This document shows positions 33,337 through 41,702 of a stretch of DNA of 64,000 nt, piece by piece. Position 1 is the stretch's first letter; each line of letters starts with the position of its first letter. This DNA is from JAITWN01 sp964581365 (GTDB lineage Bacteria > Pseudomonadota > Gammaproteobacteria > SZUA-140): positions 1 to 64,000 of the forward strand of contig CAZOOF010000001.1 of the NCBI GenBank assembly GCA_964581365.1, read 5' to 3'. The position numbers and the translations under genes were made by a program. The notes beneath the pieces were generated by a model. The model did not search any database and was not told the DNA's origin. It worked only from the letters and a program-made list of their open reading frames with translations.

Positions 33337-34974
33337 TCAGTCCAGACAGGTTCTGAACCCTGAAGTGATCGGATAACGACGGTCGCGACCAAATGCCCGC
33401 CTGGAAATTCGCACTCCCGGTGGCGCCTGTCGCCGCTTGTACTCGTTGCGATCGATCATGGTCACCGTGCAATGCACCACCTCCGGATCGTACCCGGCGG
33501 CGACGATATCGGCCGGCGCCATATCCCGCTCTACGTACATTTCCAGAATCGCATCCAGCACTGGGTAAGGTGGCAGAGTGTCCTGATCCAGCTGTCCGGG
33601 CGCAAGCTCTGCCGACGGTGGCCGCTCCAGCACCCGCTGCGGAATCACCTGGCCGAGCCCGTTGCGGTAGCGCGCCAGGCGGTAGACCATCGTTTTCGGC
33701 ACATCCTTGATCGGTGCGAATCCGCCCGCCATGTCGCCATACAACGTAGCGTATCCCACCGCCATCTCGCTCTTATTGCCGGTGGTCAGCACCATACGAC
33801 GCTTCTTGTTCGCCACCGCCATGAGGATTACGCCACGACAGCGCGCCTGAATATTCTCCTCCGTCACATCGGGAGGAAGCCCGACGAACTCCTCACGCAA
33901 AAGATCGAGAAATGCCGTGAACGCGGGCTCGATCGGGATCTCGCGATAAAACACCTTCAGCGCCTGCGCCTCTGCCGCCGCGTCTTCCCGGCTGATGTCC
34001 GCAGTGAACCGGGATGGCAGCATGAGTGCCTCGACGCGCTGAGCCCCGAGCGCATCCACGGCGATCGCCAGTGTGAGTGCCGAATCGAGACCGCCCGAGA
34101 GGCCGACCACCACGCCCTCGAATCCGTTTCTGTCGACGTACTGCTGCACCCCCAGCACCAAGGCGCGGTAGATGGATTCCTCTTCAGCAAGCACCGGCGT
34201 CACGGCGGCCGGTACCGGTCGCAGCTGCCCGCCGGACCCGGCTTCGAGCTCTGCCAGCACCAGCGCCTCCTCCCAGGCTGGAGCACGCTGGGTCACCATT
34301 CCGTGCGCATCCATCACGAAGGACTGACCGTCGAACACCAGTTCATCCTGACCGGCAACGGTGTTGGCATAGATGACCGGCACGCGGGCACTGGCAATGC
34401 GCCGACGCAGCACATCCTCGCGCTCTTCGAGCTTGCCCCGGTGCCAGGGCGATGCATTGATGTTGACGATGAAATCGGCGCCGGCAGCCGCAGCCTGCTC
34501 GATCGGACCAGGCTGCCACATGTCTTCACACACGGTCAGGCCGACACGCCAGCCACGAATATCCACCACACAGGGCTGGGCACCCGGGTCGAAATAGCGC
34601 TTTTCGTCGAAAACGGAATAGTTGGGCAGATGCTGCTTGCGGTATATGGCGATGGGCTCGCCACCACGAATCATCACCGCGGCATTGTACAGCCGCCCCT
34701 CGACGGTAAGAGGCGTACCGATGATGGCGTCGATGTCACGGATGCCGGCATAGATCCGTTGCAGGCCGAGTTCCACTTCACGCATGAATCCGGGCCGCAG
34801 CAACAGATCTTCCGGCGGATACCCGGTGAGCGCCAGCTCCGGGAAAACCACGCAGTCCGCCGCCAGCCGTTCACGCGCATCGGCCGCGAGCTCGATGATG
34901 CGCTGCGCATTGCCACGCACGTCGCCGACCGGAAAGCCGGACTGGACCAGCGCGATCCTCAGCCTGTCGCTCAT
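33337..34974 (-). CDS. nadE: Glutamine-dependent NAD+ synthetase
   Basis: The protein (545 residues) has an N-terminal nitrilase-like glutaminase domain (VVFPELALTGYPPEDLL supplies Glu, KQHLPNYSVFDEKRYF supplies Lys and LTVCEDMWQ supplies Cys) and a C-terminal ATP-pyrophosphatase domain (VVGLSGGLDSALTLAIA P-loop, and LTTGNKSEMAVGYATLYGDMAGGFAPIKDV). It makes NAD+ from deamido-NAD using glutamine. The next gene on the same strand is glnB. Confidence 0.96.
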   Translation of the reverse strand: MSDRLRIALVQSGFPVGDVRGNAQRIIELAADARERLAADCVVFPELALTGYPPEDLLLRPGFMREVELGLQRIYAGIRDIDAIIGTPLTVEGRLYNAAVMIRGGEPIAIYRKQHLPNYSVFDEKRYFDPGAQPCVVDIRGWRVGLTVCEDMWQPGPIEQAAAAGADFIVNINASPWHRGKLEEREDVLRRRIASARVPVIYANTVAGQDELVFDGQSFVMDAHGMVTQRAPAWEEALVLAELEAGSGGQLRPVPAAVTPVLAEEESIYRALVLGVQQYVDRNGFEGVVVGLSGGLDSALTLAIAVDALGAQRVEALMLPSRFTADISREDAAAEAQALKVFYREIPIEPAFTAFLDLLREEFVGLPPDVTEENIQARCRGVILMAVANKKRRMVLTTGNKSEMAVGYATLYGDMAGGFAPIKDVPKTMVYRLARYRNGLGQVIPQRVLERPPSAELAPGQLDQDTLPPYPVLDAILEMYVERDMAPADIVAAGYDPEVVHCTVTMIDRNEYKRRQAPPGVRISRRAFGRDRRYPITSGFRTCLD

Positions 34975-35297
34975 GCGACTGCCTTGCGCGCTGGAGCCTT
35001 CGCAGGTTCTGATGACCCGCGCAACCAGCGATCAGCCGTCAACCGGAAATACGCCACCAATGATCTCTGATATCAAGAAGTTGTGTCGATGCGACCACCT
35101 GAAGTCGTGCAGTACACGATCAGGATTGCGACAGAGGCAATCTTACAGGATTATCGGGGCTGGAAAAGCGGATTGGCGAGCCCGGGGAATCGGGGATCGC
35201 GCAAAAGGCATGAACGGCATGCCGCCCTTGAAGCGTGATCGACTCCGGCCCGCCCGTAATTCCACGCCTTGAGGCAGCCCGGAGCCGTTAACCGGAT
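34975..35297. other. Intergenic region without a recognisable gene
   Basis: The 323 bases between the nadE start and the TPR gene stop contain only short overlapping reading frames with no family resemblance. They should hold the nadE promoter on the minus strand, but I see no convincing promoter, operator or terminator. Confidence 0.5.
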
Positions 35298-35963
35298 CTA
35301 GGGCTCCGCCGGGACTGCCTTCGCCTCCACTTCCTTCAGCAAGCGGTCTATCTCCGCAAGACGCACCTGGTCAGCCAGTGGTCGATCCGCGCGCGGTGGC
35401 GCGCTTCGCGCACGCTCGAGGTGGGTACGGGCCAGTGACCAGCGCCCCTGGCGCACGAGATGGTCGGCATAGAAGTAGTTCGCATCCATGCCCGTCGGAT
35501 TCACCTCCAGCCCCTTCCGCAGCAGTTCCTCCGCCTTGTCATCATTGCCAAAGCTGAGAGGCCATCCGGGCACCTGGGAGTAAAGACTTCCCAGACTGGT
35601 ATAGGCGGCTCCATCCTGGGCGCCCGGGCGAATCTGCAGCGCCCGTTCGAAGGCGGCCCGGGCGTCCTTCACGGCACCCAGTGCGGACAGCCCGCCAGCG
35701 GCGCCTGCATAGCTGCTGGCTATGATTCCCGTCCAGATCAGCAAATCGGGGTCATCGGGATACTGCTTCAGCCATCCCTCGGCGTCGCTCCTGAGTTCGA
35801 GCAATGCGCTCTTCCGTTGCGCCTCGGGAGTCGAGGACCGGATCCGATCCCACGCCTGACAGAGGCCAGCCACCACATCCTCCGGCGCCTGACCGACCGG
35901 TTCCGCGGACGCGCCCAGACAGCAGAGAACAGCAAACAGACAGATCAGGATTCGCATGGTCAT
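35298..35963 (-). CDS. Periplasmic tetratricopeptide-repeat protein
   Basis: The protein has 221 residues with a cleavable signal peptide (MTMRILICLFAVLCCLGASAEP). TPR-like helices follow (ALLELRSDAEGWLKQYPDDPDLLIWTGIIAS, DARAAFERALQIRPGAQDGAAYTSLGSLY, KAEELLRKGLEVNPTGMDANYFYADHLVRQGRWSLARTHLERA). It is the last gene of the five-gene operon with the hemolysin-like gene. Its start overlaps the SDR stop (ATGA). The role is unknown; a periplasmic scaffold or carrier for the operon's product is possible. Confidence 0.82.
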   Translation of the reverse strand: MTMRILICLFAVLCCLGASAEPVGQAPEDVVAGLCQAWDRIRSSTPEAQRKSALLELRSDAEGWLKQYPDDPDLLIWTGIIASSYAGAAGGLSALGAVKDARAAFERALQIRPGAQDGAAYTSLGSLYSQVPGWPLSFGNDDKAEELLRKGLEVNPTGMDANYFYADHLVRQGRWSLARTHLERARSAPPRADRPLADQVRLAEIDRLLKEVEAKAVPAEP

Positions 35964-36787
35964 GCTCTCTCAGCCGGGGTTGAACGGGGATCATGAGCAA
36001 GGTGCCGACGGATGGTCGGCATCTGTCGGCGGATGGATCGGCTGACCAGACCGGGAAACAGCGCGTTCAATCGCACGAACACCCGCTCGGGCCAGCCAAG
36101 TTGACGTTGCTGTCCCTTGCCCGAAATGAAGGCCCCGATCTGCTCTGCAACCCATGCCGGATCGTCGGTCGCATTTCCCAGTTCGGCATTCATCCCGTTG
36201 ACGCGGGCATCATTGAGACCAGTGGCCACCGCGCGCGGGGATACATACGCTACCCGGACCCCGGTGCCGGCGAGTTCGCGCCCCAGCGCCTCCGAGAAAC
36301 CTCGCAGTCCGAACTTACTGGCACAGTAGGTAACGTAACCCGGATAGCCCAACGCCCCCAGCGTTGATCCGACGTTCAGCACGAGCGCCTCATCCTGATC
36401 CAGCAACCTGGGCAGAAGCTGTCGGGTCAGCAGCATCGGAGCCAGGAGATTGAGCTGAATCACCTGCTCGATGCGCTCGGGAGACTGGCTTTCAAAACGG
36501 ACGAAATCGTTCACACCCGCATTATTGATCAGCACGGAGAGCGGCCAGCGATTGGCCTGGATCCAGTCCACGATCTTCTGCCTCCCCTCATGACTGGAAA
36601 GATCCGCGGCGCAGATATGCGCCGGGCCGCCTTTGTCGGGCAGTCCGTTGCGCAACGCAAGCAGGGCGGATTCATCGCGGCCGGTCAGCAGCAGGCGCGC
36701 TCCGTCACCAGCCAGCCGCTGTGCCAGCGCGCCACCGATACCGCCAGAGGCCCCGGTAATCAGCACCGTTCGCCCGTCAAGCCGCAT
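35960..36787 (-). CDS. Short-chain dehydrogenase/reductase
   Basis: About 275 residues from the ATG at 36787. It has a Rossmann fold with VLITGASGGIGGALAQRLA (the NAD(P)-binding TGxxxGxG), LINNAGVND, VGSTLGALGYPGYVTYCASK (catalytic Ser, Tyr and Lys) and VSPRAVATGLND. The likely role is an NAD(P)H-dependent ketone or aldehyde reduction in the lipid or small-molecule pathway encoded by this operon. It overlaps both neighbours, the iron-enzyme gene by 11 bases and the TPR gene by four. Confidence 0.92.
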   Translation of the reverse strand: MRLDGRTVLITGASGGIGGALAQRLAGDGARLLLTGRDESALLALRNGLPDKGGPAHICAADLSSHEGRQKIVDWIQANRWPLSVLINNAGVNDFVRFESQSPERIEQVIQLNLLAPMLLTRQLLPRLLDQDEALVLNVGSTLGALGYPGYVTYCASKFGLRGFSEALGRELAGTGVRVAYVSPRAVATGLNDARVNGMNAELGNATDDPAWVAEQIGAFISGKGQQRQLGWPERVFVRLNALFPGLVSRSIRRQMPTIRRHLAHDPRSTPAERA

Positions 36788-37448
36788 GGCTTTTCCCTCC
36801 GGGACCGGGAATCGCCCTGAAGATGTTTCCGTACAGCTCGTAAAACATCTTCGCGGCATGCAGAATCGCCGCTTGGTCTTCGGGATCTTCGATCCGGTCC
36901 ATCAGGCCAGCAAAGAAGCGGATATGCTCCTGATCGAGATCACCATGTGAATAGAGATAGGTGAACGCCTGTTTCGGGAGGTTCAGAGTGCGGCTGATAT
37001 GATCCGCGGCCTTGGTCGCTATCGACACGCTCGTGCCTTCCAGCACTTGCACCATCCCGAAGAATCCCACCGGATTGCCGCGCATAATGGTGTCGTATGC
37101 ATACGCGACCATCAGTTCGGTGCTTGCATGCGGCTGGCCCGATCGAACTTCGTCGGCATTGCCTCCGGCCGCTGCGATGTCGTTCAGGATCCACTCCTGG
37201 TGCCCGGTTTCCTCGGCGATGTACTCCGCAATCGCGACCCTGAGCCACTCCCTGGATGCTGGAAGCCGGGCGCCGCAGGCCATCAGCAAGGGCACCGTGT
37301 GCTTGACGTGGTGGTAGGCTTCCCTCAGAAACCCCAGATATTGCGCCCGAGATATCCTGTCCCCGAGCGCATCCTGAATGATCGGAGCCGACAGCAGTCT
37401 TTCGCGCTCGATAGCGGTCCCGGCTTGTAGTGTCTGGTAAAACGACAT
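36777..37448 (-). CDS. Iron-containing redox enzyme family protein (TenA/PqqC/UndA-like heme-oxygenase fold)
   Basis: The protein (223 residues) is all-helical and matches the HDO/TenA fold. It has EAYHHVKHTVPLLMACGARL near residue 43 and AEYIAEETGHQEWILNDI (first Glu/His set) near residue 75. A SHGDLDQEHIRFFAGLMDRI near residue 180 gives the second His/Asp set. In known relatives (UndA and CADD) such sets bind two irons and carry out oxidative cleavage of fatty acids or amino acids. The neighbouring acyl ligase suggests a fatty-acyl substrate here. Exact chemistry cannot be read. Confidence 0.8.
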   Translation of the reverse strand: MSFYQTLQAGTAIERERLLSAPIIQDALGDRISRAQYLGFLREAYHHVKHTVPLLMACGARLPASREWLRVAIAEYIAEETGHQEWILNDIAAAGGNADEVRSGQPHASTELMVAYAYDTIMRGNPVGFFGMVQVLEGTSVSIATKAADHISRTLNLPKQAFTYLYSHGDLDQEHIRFFAGLMDRIEDPEDQAAILHAAKMFYELYGNIFRAIPGPGGKSHAA

Positions 37449-37472
37449 GTCATCCTCCTTGGACGGATTGAG

Positions 37473-38517
37473 TCAGATCTCGAACAGGCTCTCCAGCACG
37501 GACGAGTATCGTTCGGCGATTTGCGCGCGCCTGAGCCGTCCGTTCTCCGTCATCAGTCCGGCGGCTGAACTGAACGGCTCTTCCAGTCTTTTCCAGCGCG
37601 TTATCCGCGCGTAGTCCGGAAGCCTCGCGTTGAGAGATTGCATGGCGCGAGCAAGATCCGCGTCGGACAGATCCGGCTCCGCCACCAGCAGTGCCGCGTT
37701 GAAAGGGCGCGCATCGCCGAAGACAGCCGCCTGACGAATCCCTCCGAGCGACAGCAGTTCCGCCTCCACCCACTCGGGCGAAAGATTCCTGCCATAGCTG
37801 GTGATCAGCAGGTTCTTCTTGCGCCCCTCGACTCGGAGATTGCCATCCTGATCCAGCCGGCCGAGATCCCCGGTCGGCAGCCACGGCGCAGGCTCCGCAG
37901 CATCTCCGAGATAACCCATGAAGGAGTTGCCGCTGATGAGAATCTCGCCGTCATCCGCGATCATCACCCGCAAGTGGGGGAGAATGCGCCCGACGCTGCC
38001 GCAGCGGTTATTGCCAGGCACGTTGAGTGCGACCACGGATCCGCACTCGGACAGGCCGTAACCCTGATAGACGGGAATTCCGGCGGCGGCAGCCTGCTCG
38101 AGCAGGCTGGTCGCGACATGAGCGCCGCCGACGGCTGCGAAGCGCAGCGACTGGGCCAGAGGATCTTCGGGACGCCACACTCCGAGCAATCCGCGCAGCA
38201 TCTCCGGAATCATGATCATGGTTTCGGGCTGCCAGTGATTGAGCGTCTGGTACCAGCGCTCGGCATTCAGACCTGCGCTGCCGCTGTAGCCAAGCTCCTC
38301 GAGCGCGGGCAGAAGCACCGTTCCACCGGCGAGCAGGGTCTGATAGACCCCCGCGACATTTTCCAGGAGCGTCGATAGCGGCAGGTTTGCGAGATGCCGG
38401 CGGGCGCCGGCATTCAGCACTGCACTCACTCCCTGTGCAACCTTCAATTGATTACTCGCCGACAGACAGACTCCTTTGGGCTGTCCGGTGGTACCAGAGG
38501 TATACGTCACCTTGGCG
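37473..38517 (-). CDS. AMP-dependent acyl ligase, C-terminal part (N-terminus lost in assembly gap)
   Basis: About 348 residues are visible. The adenylation motifs are TYTSGTTGQPKGV (P-loop), GYGLSECGSV, TGDLGRLDQDGNLRVEGRKKNLLITSYGRNLSPEWVE and a C-terminal TENGRLRRAQIAERY. Long-chain fatty acid ligases of this kind activate acyl groups as acyl-AMP. Normal length is about 500-550 residues, so 150-200 are missing beyond the Ns. The Lys expected in the last motif (NGK) is Arg here. It is 24 bases upstream of the iron-enzyme gene. Substrate unknown. Confidence 0.87.
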
Positions 38518-38617
38518 NNNNNNNNNNNNNNNNNNNNNNNNNNNNNNNNNNNNNNNNNNNNNNNNNNNNNNNNNNNNNNNNNNNNNNNNNNNNNNNNNNN
38601 NNNNNNNNNNNNNNNNN
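38518..38617. other. Assembly gap, 100 N
   Basis: A run of exactly 100 N is a scaffolding placeholder of unknown true length. It removes the C-terminal part of the hemolysin-like gene and the N-terminal part of the acyl ligase gene. From family lengths, the real missing stretch is probably close to 1 kb. Confidence 0.97.
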
Positions 38618-38865
38618 TACTGCTCCAGGTACAGCTCCCGTTGCAGCGCCCCCGAGAACCCCACCGCGGCGTGAATGCCGTGATCATCCATCAGGCAAAC
38701 CAGATTGGTCAGAAAATGGCATATGCGCGCCTGATACTCCGCGAAGAAGCATCCGCGAATGAAATCCTCGATCAGATGGCGGTCGGGATGATCTGCCGCA
38801 GCCCAGACCCAGGTAGACTGGAAAGCGGTACCGGCAACCGAAGCTTCTGAAGCAGTGCTGGACAT
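38618..38865 (-). CDS. Thermostable-hemolysin-family protein, N-terminal part (cut by assembly gap)
   Basis: Eighty-two residues from the ATG at 38865. The segment HPDRHLIEDFIRGCFFAEYQARICHFLTNLVCLMDDHGIHAAVGFSGALQRELYLEQ matches the start of the thermostable hemolysin family, which has an acyltransferase-like fold; normal length is about 200 residues. The family name comes from Vibrio, but hemolysis is not implied here. The C-terminal half is in the gap. Its promoter region carries PmrA-type boxes, and it heads a five-gene operon. Confidence 0.7.
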
Positions 38866-38913
38866 GGGATGCGGTCCTCTCCTGAGTGGATGGACCGACT
38901 GTAGAGGAGCAAG

Positions 38914-38930
38914 CTTAACGCCGTCTTAAG
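38914..38930 (+). promoter_or_regulatory. PmrA/QseB-type response-regulator box A
   Basis: CTTAAC and CTTAAG, both CTTAA direct repeats, are separated by five bases. This matches the consensus YTTAAK-N5-YTTAAK of PmrA- and QseB-type regulators, apart from the final C of the first half-site. It lies 49 bases upstream of the hemolysin-like ATG. Confidence 0.65.
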
Positions 38931-38969
38931 ATGGCGTGTGACGGGATTCACGATCCCCGGGCATCAGTG

Positions 38970-38986
38970 CTTAAGCCCGGCTTAAG
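38970..38986 (+). promoter_or_regulatory. PmrA/QseB-type response-regulator box B
   Basis: CTTAAG, five bases, CTTAAG: a perfect match to the PmrA-type direct repeat. It lies 45 bases upstream of the response regulator ATG, in the orientation expected for activation of the regulator-kinase operon. Confidence 0.75.
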
Positions 38987-39030
38987 GATCGGATGGTACA
39001 AGGCTCTCGTTCCACTTCCCGGACAAACAG

Positions 39031-39714
39031 ATGCGCATATTGGTTATCGAGGATGATCCAGCGCTGGGAGAAGGCCTGGTCCGTGCCCTGCATCAGCATG
39101 GCTATACGCCTCAATGGCTCACGCGCGGCGATGAAGCTCTCACAGCGATCAAGACCGACACCTTCGATGCAATCATTCTCGACCTGAGCCTCCCCCGGCT
39201 GGATGGCCTGGATGTCCTGCAGCAGGCGCGCAAGCTCGGCGTCACCACGCCGATCCTGATTCTGACGGCCCGGGATACACTTGAAAGCAAGCTGCAAGGA
39301 CTGGACAGCGGCGCCGACGATTACCTGCTGAAGCCCTTCGATCTGCCCGAGCTTCTGGCCCGCCTGCGCGCCATATGCAGGCGCTCCATGGGCCGCGCGC
39401 AGCAGACGATCAGTTATGGGGACCTGCTTCTGGACACCGGTGCGCAGCGAGTGGAGTATCGCGGCACCGAGATCCCTCTCTCACGCACCGAATATCAGCT
39501 CCTACAATACCTCCTCGAACATGCCGGAACCGTGGTGACACGAAGCCAGCTCGAAGCGATGCTGTACGGCTGGGACGGTGGCGTGGAGAGTAATGCGCTC
39601 GAAGTGCACATCCATAATCTGCGACGGAAAATCTACCGGGATCTGATCCGAACCGTGCGCGGCGTGGGCTATCTCGTTCCACGCCAACCGCCCTCACCGG
39701 AACATGGGGTATGA
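39031..39714 (+). CDS. OmpR-family response regulator, PmrA/QseB-like
   Basis: The protein (227 residues) has a receiver domain (EDD at residues 7-9, AIILDLSLPRLDG with phospho-acceptor Asp near residue 51, LTARD and LLKPFDLPELLARLRA) and a winged helix (SRTEYQLLQYLLEHAGTVVTRSQLEAMLYG, NALEVHIHNLRRKI, VRGVGYLV). This DNA-binding end is of the PmrA/QseB type, in line with the CTTAA repeats upstream. It overlaps the kinase start by four bases. Confidence 0.9.
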   Translation: MRILVIEDDPALGEGLVRALHQHGYTPQWLTRGDEALTAIKTDTFDAIILDLSLPRLDGLDVLQQARKLGVTTPILILTARDTLESKLQGLDSGADDYLLKPFDLPELLARLRAICRRSMGRAQQTISYGDLLLDTGAQRVEYRGTEIPLSRTEYQLLQYLLEHAGTVVTRSQLEAMLYGWDGGVESNALEVHIHNLRRKIYRDLIRTVRGVGYLVPRQPPSPEHGV

Positions 39715-41141
39715 GATCCATACGGAACACCCTGCTGCTCGCCGTTACCGCGACGATAGTCCTCACCACATCGATCGTCGGCATCTGGAGCTACCAGGAA
39801 ACCACCCATGAAGTAGAAGAGTTGTTCGACGCCGAACTGGCGCAGATGACGCGAGTGCTTCAGGGCCTGCTGCGCAACCGCATCGACCGGGAAAGCCTTG
39901 CCGAACTCCAGCAGACATTGCTGGACTTCGATATCCAGGCGCTGCATCAACCGCTGCCCGACCAGGACAATGACGAATTCTTCGACGATCTGATCGGCCA
40001 CCGCTACGAAATGAAGATCGCCTTTCAGATGTGGAAGCATCAGGATGAAGAACTGGTGACCGCGCATCCCGGGGTCCTGCCGCTACCACAAGAATCGACC
40101 GAGGGATTCGACTGGACGAGATCGGCCGATCATCAGTGGCGCACATTCACCGTGTACGATCCGGAATACGACGTCTGGCTTCGCGCCGCGCAGCGGGACG
40201 ACATTCGCCGCGAGCTCACCGATGAACTCAGCCGGAGCATGCTATGGCCCTGGCTATGGATCGTTCCCTTCCTGCTGACTTCGATCTTCGCCATCATCAC
40301 CTGGGGATTCCGCCCCCTGAAGCAGATCGAGCAACGGGTCATGGCGCTGCACCCGGAGCAGTTGGAGACCATCGAGATCGAGCACACTCCCGCCGAAGTC
40401 CGCGGTCTCGTCACCGCTCTCAACCAGCTCCTCATCCGTTTGCGCGAGACAATGGCGCGAGAAAAGCGCTTTACCGCCGACGCCGCCCATGAATTGAGGA
40501 CGCCTCTCGCCGCTCTGAAGCTGGAATTGCAGACCGCGATGGAACAGCCGCAGCCCAGGCTGGCGCCGCTGGTATCCAATGTCGAACGAATGACGAGGCT
40601 CGTCGAACAGCTGCTGATGCTGAGCAGACTGGATCCTCAGCACAAGCTGGTGACCAGAGAAGAAGATTTTCGCCCGATCGCCGAAACCGTGCTGGCGGAA
40701 CTAGCTCCGCACGCATTCCAGCGCAATATCGAACTCGTGCTGCACGCTCCGGAGCAGTTCCGATTGAAAGGCGACGCATCCCTGCTCGCCGTGCTGCTGC
40801 GCAACCTGGTGCACAACGCGATCCTCTACAGCCCGCCGGAAACGCAGGTAACGGTCTATCTGACCGAGTCAGGTCATTACAAGGAAATTCGCGTCGAAGA
40901 CCAGGGCGAGGGGATCGCGTCAGCAGATCGCGAGCGGATGTTGAAGCGATTCGTGCGCGGGGATCACCCTGCGGAGACGGGCAGCGGTCTCGGACTATCT
41001 ATCGTCCAGCGCATAGCCGAACTGCACGGCGCACGCCTGGAACTGGGCGACGGCGCCGACGGCCGGCACGGCCTGTGCGTGACGGTTACCTTCGACAGCC
41101 AGACCCGGCTGCAAGGCCGGAACGGGGTCTCTGAAATCTGA
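39711..41141 (+). CDS. Sensor histidine kinase, QseC/PmrB-like
   Basis: The protein (476 residues) has an N-terminal membrane helix (TLLLAVTATIVLTTSIVGIWSY), a periplasmic domain of about 150 residues (an ASPARTATE/GLUTAMATE-rich DQDNDEFFDD near residue 83), a second helix (MLWPWLWIVPFLLTSIFAIITW), H-box AAHELRTPLAALKLEL, N-box NLVHNAILYSPPET and G-boxes DQGEGIA and GSGLGLSI. The intact kinase and the acidic periplasmic patch suggest a cation- or lipid-related signal, but the stimulus cannot be told. Confidence 0.88.
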   Translation: MRSIRNTLLLAVTATIVLTTSIVGIWSYQETTHEVEELFDAELAQMTRVLQGLLRNRIDRESLAELQQTLLDFDIQALHQPLPDQDNDEFFDDLIGHRYEMKIAFQMWKHQDEELVTAHPGVLPLPQESTEGFDWTRSADHQWRTFTVYDPEYDVWLRAAQRDDIRRELTDELSRSMLWPWLWIVPFLLTSIFAIITWGFRPLKQIEQRVMALHPEQLETIEIEHTPAEVRGLVTALNQLLIRLRETMAREKRFTADAAHELRTPLAALKLELQTAMEQPQPRLAPLVSNVERMTRLVEQLLMLSRLDPQHKLVTREEDFRPIAETVLAELAPHAFQRNIELVLHAPEQFRLKGDASLLAVLLRNLVHNAILYSPPETQVTVYLTESGHYKEIRVEDQGEGIASADRERMLKRFVRGDHPAETGSGLGLSIVQRIAELHGARLELGDGADGRHGLCVTVTFDSQTRLQGRNGVSEI

Positions 41142-41170
41142 AAAAGGAAGGCCCTGATTTCTCAGGGCCT
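41141..41170 (-). terminator. Rho-independent terminator of ssb
   Basis: AGGCCCTGA (41149-41157) pairs with TCAGGGCCT (41162-41170) across a four-base loop. The A-run on the plus strand before it becomes a U-tract on the minus strand, so it stops ssb transcription. The plus-strand kinase operon may also end here, but lacks a good T-run. Confidence 0.85.
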
Positions 41171-41207
41171 CCTCATATACCTCTCACACTCTCGAGCGGG
41201 GCATGAG

Positions 41208-41657
41208 CTAGAACGGAATATCGTCGTCGAAATCCGGCACGCTGCCGACATCCGCGGTCGCGCCTTCGCGTGCCGCGGGGCTGCGCCGCGCCGGAGCACT
41301 GCCGGAACCCGCGCCTTCACCGCGACCGTCGAGCATCTGCATTTCGTTGGCGATGATTTCGGTGGTGTAGCGATCGGCACCGGTCTTGTCCTGCCACTTG
41401 CGCGTCTGGATCCTGCCCTCGACGTACACCTTGGAGCCTTTGCGCAGATATTCTCCCGCGATCTCCGCCAGGCGGTTATAGAACACCACGTTATGCCACT
41501 CGGTGCGCTCCTGACGCTCCCCTGATTGCTTGTCCCGCCATGATTCGGAGGTGGCGAGCGTCACATTGGCAACGGCTCCGCCGCTCGGCATGTACCGCAC
41601 TTCCGGATCCTTGCCGAGATTGCCGATCAGAATGACCTTGTTCACGCCTCTTGCCAT
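41208..41657 (-). CDS. ssb: Single-stranded DNA-binding protein
   Basis: The protein (149 residues) has an OB-fold (MARGVNKVILIGNLGKDPEVRYMPSG, TEWHNVVFYNRLAEIAGEYLRKGSKVYVEGRI, TEIIANEMQMLDG), then a Gly/Ala/Ser-rich linker and the acidic tip DFDDDIPF that recruits partner proteins. It coats single-stranded DNA in replication and repair. It follows yajR, as in many gammaproteobacteria. Confidence 0.97.
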   Translation of the reverse strand: MARGVNKVILIGNLGKDPEVRYMPSGGAVANVTLATSESWRDKQSGERQERTEWHNVVFYNRLAEIAGEYLRKGSKVYVEGRIQTRKWQDKTGADRYTTEIIANEMQMLDGRGEGAGSGSAPARRSPAAREGATADVGSVPDFDDDIPF

Positions 41658-41702
41658 GGGAATTTCGCTCCTGAAATCTGAATTGTCCGCCGAGGGCAGC
41701 GA

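Noticed and set aside
33472..35070. Plus-strand frame of 532 codons opposite nadE
   Set aside because: The nadE motifs are complete on the other strand; this frame has none of its own.
38518..38617. Low-complexity or unreadable protein stretch across the Ns
   Set aside because: The Ns are an assembly gap, and the frames on the two sides belong to different genes.
38618..38865. A real hemolysin or toxin
   Set aside because: The family name is historical; the operon and acyltransferase-like fold point to metabolism, and the fragment is too short to say more.
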